In this document: positions 5,089-7,638 of the stretch, in pieces
Position numbering within the stretch: position 1 is the stretch's first letter
How the letters are laid out: each line of letters opens with the position of its first letter
DNA from: an uncultured Haloferula sp.
GTDB taxonomy: Bacteria; Verrucomicrobiota; Verrucomicrobiae; Verrucomicrobiales; Akkermansiaceae
Length of the DNA: 7,638 nucleotides
Direction of reading: 5' to 3'
Assembly (NCBI GenBank): GCA_946481625.1
Contig: CAMLOZ010000151.1
Location: 1-7,638, forward strand
Translations under genes and position numbers: made by a program
The notes under the pieces: model-generated
What the model was told of the DNA's origin: nothing
Seen by the model: only the letters and a program-made list of their open reading frames with translations
Databases searched by the model: none

Positions 5089-5236
5089 GGGAGCGCGGAG
5101 CCACCGGCCCGCAGAACAAGCCCTTGTCGCCGCATTCACGTGAAGCTCGGAATGGGAGGAGACGGTGCTATGCACTCAGGACGCGTGAACGGACAGCCCG
5201 AGCGTGGCTTCTGCGGGCCAGAGGCTCCGCGCTCCC
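5089..5236. repeat. inverted-repeat element, REPIN- or MITE-like
   Basis: The left arm 5089-5116 begins GGGAGCGCGGAGCC and ends GGCCCGCAGAA. Its reverse complement is found at 5209-5236, which begins TTCTGCGGGCC and ends GGCTCCGCGCTCCC. Over 28 positions 26 match: the outer 14 and inner 11 are perfect, with two mismatches in the three bases between. The arms are separated by 92 bases, which contain the exact palindrome TTCACGTGAA (5135-5144) and the dyad ACAAG-CC-CTTGT (5116-5127). No target-site duplication is evident next to the arms. The element fills most of the gap between the 4335 gene and the deacetylase. The arrangement of two inverted copies of a palindromic sequence is that of REPIN/BIME elements mobilised by RAYT-type (Y1) transposases, or of a short non-autonomous transposon. 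No transposase is in the window. Confidence 0.7.
5200..5234 (+). other. 14-pair hairpin in the right arm of the inverted-repeat element
   Basis: GAGCGTGG (5200-5207) pairs with CCGCGCTC (5227-5234) including one G-T pair, and CTTCTG (5208-5213) pairs with CAGAGG (5219-5224) including one T-G pair. The loop is CGGGC and the only irregularity is a two-base CT bulge. A bulged GC-rich hairpin of about 35 bases is typical of REP sequences. The left arm does not fold on itself in the same way because the partner of its CCGCGCTC half is not conserved there. It ends 57 bases before the deacetylase start. Confidence 0.6.
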
Positions 5237-5291
5237 AGGCGCACTTCGGGCTTCGCAGGCGGGTTCAGGCCGTTACACTGGGGGCAGACGG

Positions 5292-6452
5292 ATGAAGTTC
5301 GCGCTCCTTTTTTTCCTGCTCCTGCCGCTGGCCGCGCAGGAGCCCGCCCCGCCACCGGCTCCGGTTCCCGAGCCGCCGCCTGCCGCGCAGGAGGACGGCG
5401 TGCGGGTGGCCGTGCTGGGCTACCACGATTTCTCGGAAACCGCGCCCGAGTCGGAGATGATCATCCGCACCTCGAAATTCCGGAAGCAGATGGAGGCGAT
5501 CCGCAATGCGGGGCTGCCGGTCATCACGATGGCGGACTTCCAGGCGTGGAAACGCGGCGAGAAGGACATCGCGGACAAGAGCATCGTGATTACGATCGAT
5601 GACGGCTGGAAGGCGGTTTACACCGATGCGTATCCGATCCTGAAGGAGTTCGGTTTTCCCTTCACGCTCTTCCTTTACAAGAACTACGTGGACGGCGGCG
5701 GCAAGGCGCTGACCTCCGGGATGGTGAAAGAAATGCAGAAGCACGGCGCGACGATCGGCAGCCACTCGGTCTCGCATTCCTATCCGCAGAGCCACCGCCG
5801 CAAGGGCGCGGAGGCCTACGACAAGTTCCTGAAGCTGGAGATGGGCGAGTCGAAGAAGTTCCTGGAGCAGAAGTTCGGCGCGCGGGTCACGACCTATGCC
5901 TACCCGGGCGGCATCCACACGCCGGAGATGGACCCGATCTCGAAGGAATTCGGCTACGAGCACCTCTTCACCGTGCTGCCGGGGAAGATCCGGCGCTCGA
6001 ACGACGACCGCACCCTGCCCCGCTACATCATCCTGGGCACGCACGACCGGATCTTCGAACTGGCCACGGGCTTCAACGAGATCTCCGGCGTGGCGGGGAA
6101 TGCCAATGCGGTGATCGCGCCGCAGACGACCCCGCACCCGGTATCGCCGGAGCCGGGGACGATGGTGGAGACGCGCCTGCCGCTGCTCTCCGCGGACCTT
6201 TCCGGGGTCCAGGACATGGACCCGAAGACCTTGACCATGAAGGTCGGAGGCTTCGGCGAGGTGCCGGCGGTATTCGATGCCGACAGCAAGCTCTTGAGCT
6301 GGCAGGTGAACCGCCGGCTGCGCTCGCCGGTCTGCCAGGTCGCCGTGTCCTGGCTGGACAGCAAGGGCAAGCCGCCCGAAGTTCCGCTGCGCTGGTCCTT
6401 CCGCATCGACCCGGAGGCCTCCTACGTGCCGCAGGAGGGGACGCCTGAGTAA
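5292..6452 (+). CDS. secreted polysaccharide deacetylase (NodB homology) with C-terminal beta domain
   Basis: A 386-residue exported carbohydrate esterase 4 protein that would remove acetyl groups from a polysaccharide such as peptidoglycan or an exopolysaccharide. Residues 1-16 (MKFALLFFLLLPLAAQ) are a signal peptide, followed by a Pro-rich spacer to about 33. The NodB domain spans roughly 37-260. Motif 1 is ITIDDGW, with Asp103 as probable base and Asp104 as metal ligand; motif 2 is HSVSH, with His158 and His162 as metal ligands; motif 3 is YAYPGG (202-207). The early VLGYHDFSE and AYPGG forms resemble the PgaB-type branch. Residues 275-375 look like a beta-sandwich domain (LTMKVGGFGEVPAVFDADSK, then LLSWQVNRRLRSPVCQVAVSW), perhaps for substrate binding. 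ATG 5292 is chosen because the signal peptide starts there; the frame is open upstream to 5124 but that part is the repeat element. Only a weak purine-rich site (GGGGGCAG) precedes it. Substrate unknown. Confidence 0.9.
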   Translation: MKFALLFFLLLPLAAQEPAPPPAPVPEPPPAAQEDGVRVAVLGYHDFSETAPESEMIIRTSKFRKQMEAIRNAGLPVITMADFQAWKRGEKDIADKSIVITIDDGWKAVYTDAYPILKEFGFPFTLFLYKNYVDGGGKALTSGMVKEMQKHGATIGSHSVSHSYPQSHRRKGAEAYDKFLKLEMGESKKFLEQKFGARVTTYAYPGGIHTPEMDPISKEFGYEHLFTVLPGKIRRSNDDRTLPRYIILGTHDRIFELATGFNEISGVAGNANAVIAPQTTPHPVSPEPGTMVETRLPLLSADLSGVQDMDPKTLTMKVGGFGEVPAVFDADSKLLSWQVNRRLRSPVCQVAVSWLDSKGKPPEVPLRWSFRIDPEASYVPQEGTPE

Positions 6453-6529
6453 GTTCCAAGGCAGAAGTTCCAAGTGCCAAACGGGAGAAAATCCAAGTTC
6501 TAAACTCTAAGTTTCAATTTCAGATTTCA
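6451..6529 (+). repeat. degenerate seven-base repeat, AAGTTCC type
   Basis: From the last two bases of the deacetylase stop onward the sequence divides into seven-base units: AAGTTCC, AAGGCAG, AAGTTCC, AAGTGCC, AAACGGG, AGAAAAT, then after a two-base slip AAGTTCT, AAACTCT, AAGTTTC, AATTTCA, GATTTCA. AAGTTCCAAG recurs exactly at 6451 and 6465, 14 bases apart, and AAGTTCT and AAGTTTC at 6495 and 6509 are again 14 apart. The block is clearly more AT-rich than its surroundings. Short heptanucleotide repeats are known from cyanobacterial intergenic regions; the function here is unknown. It is probably the region that must contain the ffh promoter. Confidence 0.55.
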
Positions 6530-6540
6530 GCGTTCGAGCC

Positions 6541-6580
6541 CTGATCCCTGGCTCCTGACCACCGACCCCTTTCCCCGACC
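6541..6580 (+). repeat. pyrimidine-rich seven-base repeat, CTGACCC type, ffh leader
   Basis: Directly before the ffh start, six units in register: CTGATCC, CTGGCTC, CTGACCA, CCGACCC, CTTTCCC and CGACC. The block replaces a Shine-Dalgarno site: no purine-rich ribosome binding sequence occurs in the 40 bases before the ATG. It differs in sequence from the AAGTTCC block just upstream but has the same seven-base period, which suggests both arose by slippage or by insertion of the same class of repeat. Confidence 0.5.
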
Positions 6581-7638
6581 ATGTTCAGCAATCTGGCCGA
6601 CTCGCTCGACAAGACCTTCCGCAATCTGCGGGGGGTGGGTAAGATCTCCGAGTCCAATATCACCGACGCGCTGCGGGACATCCGCCTGGCGCTGCTCGAG
6701 GCGGATGTGGAATTCAGCGTGGCGAAGGAATTCGTGGCGCACGTGAAGGAGCAGGCGATGGGCGCGGAGGTGCTCAAGTCGATCAAGCCGGGCGAGCAGA
6801 TCGTCAAAATCTTCCACGACGAACTGGCGGAACTCCTCGGCGGCGACCAGGTGCCGCTCGATCTGACGCCGCCCGCACGGGTCATGCTCTGCGGCCTGAA
6901 CGGCGCGGGCAAGACGACCACCGCGGCCAAGTTGGCGAACCGCCTCAAGAAGGAGGGCCAGAAGCCGCTGCTGGTGGCGATCGACCTCTACCGCCCCGCG
7001 GCGATCGACCAGCTCGCGGTGCTGGGCAAGCAGATCGGCGTGCCGGTTTACACGCCGGACGCAAGCGAGACGGACGTGGTGAAGGTGGCGAAGGACGCGC
7101 TGGCCTGGGCGGAGACGCAGCCGCACACGCTGGTCATCTTCGACACCGCGGGCCGCCAGGAAATCGACGAGCGGCTGGTGGCGGAATTGAAGCGCCTGCA
7201 CGACTTCGTGCAGCCGCAGGAGACGCTGCTGGTGGCGGACTCCGCGACGGGCCAGCAGGCTGTCTCCGTGGCCAAGCATTTCGACGATGCGGTGGGGATC
7301 ACCGGCATCATCCTGACCAAGCTGGACGGCGATGCGCGCGGCGGCGCGGCGCTCTCGATGCGGGCGGTGACGGGCAAGCCGATCAAGTTCGCGGGCGAGG
7401 GCGAGAAGCTCGACCAGCTTTTCGAATTCCACCCGAACCGCATGGCCGACCGCATCCTCGGGATGGGCGACATCGTGGGCATGGTCGAGCAGGTCGCGTC
7501 GAAGATCGACGAGAAGGACGCGATGAAGTCGATGCAGCGCCTCGCGGAGGGCAAGTTCGACTTCTACGACTTTCTCGACCAGATGAAGATGCTGCAGAAG
7601 CTCGGCGACATGAAAGGCCTGCTGGGCCTGATGCCGGG
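6581..7638 (+). CDS. ffh: signal recognition particle protein Ffh (SRP54), 3' end missing
   Basis: Ffh binds 4.5S RNA and signal sequences and, with FtsY, delivers ribosomes to the membrane; it is a GTPase. The window holds 352 codons of an expected 440-480. The N domain (MFSNLADSLDKTFRNLRGVG to about 85) contains the typical ALLEADVEFSVAKEF segment. The G domain has the P-loop GLNGAGKTTT (105-114), DLYRPAAIDQL (135-145), DTAGRQ (188-193), TKLDGDARGGAALS (246-259) and GEGEKLDQL (272-280). RMADRILGMGD (287-297) opens the M domain, whose Met-rich signal-binding and RNA-binding helices begin with FYDFLDQMKMLQKLG and are cut by the window end. The usual GLQG of the P-loop is GLNG here and DTAGRL is DTAGRQ, both tolerable. 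Start is the ATG at 6581, fixed by the family N-terminus, with no Shine-Dalgarno site. Confidence 0.98.
   Translation, partial: MFSNLADSLDKTFRNLRGVGKISESNITDALRDIRLALLEADVEFSVAKEFVAHVKEQAMGAEVLKSIKPGEQIVKIFHDELAELLGGDQVPLDLTPPARVMLCGLNGAGKTTTAAKLANRLKKEGQKPLLVAIDLYRPAAIDQLAVLGKQIGVPVYTPDASETDVVKVAKDALAWAETQPHTLVIFDTAGRQEIDERLVAELKRLHDFVQPQETLLVADSATGQQAVSVAKHFDDAVGITGIILTKLDGDARGGAALSMRAVTGKPIKFAGEGEKLDQLFEFHPNRMADRILGMGDIVGMVEQVASKIDEKDAMKSMQRLAEGKFDFYDFLDQMKMLQKLGDMKGLLGLMP

Noticed and set aside
3969..5135. 388-codon minus-strand frame across the GNAT end, the spacer and the 4335 gene
   Set aside because: No recognisable domain; it runs through hairpins and opposite two plausible genes.
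5089..5236. Insertion sequence with a transposase
   Set aside because: The unit is too short and contains no transposase frame; at most it is a non-autonomous element.
5252..5279. Possible promoter TTCGCA, 16 bases, TACACT before the deacetylase
   Set aside because: Only four of six matches in each hexamer, and it would give an almost leaderless transcript; too weak in GC-rich DNA.
5170..5295. 41-codon frame with a strong GGGAGGAG site and an ATGA overlap with the deacetylase
   Set aside because: More than half of it translates the right arm of the inverted-repeat element and its hairpin; the peptide is Arg/Gly-rich without protein-like character. Worth keeping in mind as a possible leader peptide, but not supported as a gene.

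Overview
The window looks like ordinary chromosome from a GC-rich bacterium. Gene content and protein style (an Ffh with a GLNGAGKTTT P-loop, aat, a yceD-rpmF-plsX cluster, few Shine-Dalgarno sites) are compatible with Verrucomicrobiota such as a Luteolibacter-like lineage. That placement is inference, because no rRNA or other strict marker is present.

Layout. (1) 2-885: the 3' end of a gene whose product resembles the C-terminal half of a papain-like (C1) peptidase but lacks the usual catalytic His and Asn. It overlaps by an ATGA junction an unrecognised 178-residue protein. (2) 907-1530, minus strand: aat, leucyl/phenylalanyl-tRNA-protein transferase, convergent with the pair before it. (3) 1754-4099: yceD (DUF177), rpmF (ribosomal protein L32), plsX (phosphate acyltransferase) and a GNAT acetyltransferase, all on the plus strand. 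This is the widely conserved link between L32 and phospholipid synthesis, but a GNAT gene sits where fabH is often found. (4) 4100-4334: a non-coding stretch with several nested inverted repeats, including a 16-pair three-tier stem at 4207-4254. (5) 4335-5069: a protein with the layout of a phage-type replisome organiser (N-terminal winged-helix-like region, charged linker, Trp-rich C-terminal motif). (6) 5070-5291: non-coding DNA holding a 148-bp unit bounded by 28-bp inverted repeats (26 of 28 positions match), with one arm lying inside a 14-pair hairpin; this resembles a REP/REPIN or MITE-type element. (7) 5292-6452: a secreted polysaccharide deacetylase. (8) 6453-6580: a spacer built largely of degenerate seven-base units. 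(9) 6581 to the end: ffh, the signal recognition particle GTPase, truncated by the window edge.

Together the genes are mostly housekeeping: protein turnover tagging, ribosome and membrane lipid synthesis, and protein export. A short accessory block (4100-5291) sits between plsX/GNAT and the deacetylase. No defence system, CRISPR array, tRNA or rRNA was seen. The strongest unexplained signals are the inverted-repeat element at 5089-5236, the structured region at 4187-4299 ahead of the replication-like gene, the apparently inactive papain-like domain, and the seven-base periodic spacer before ffh.
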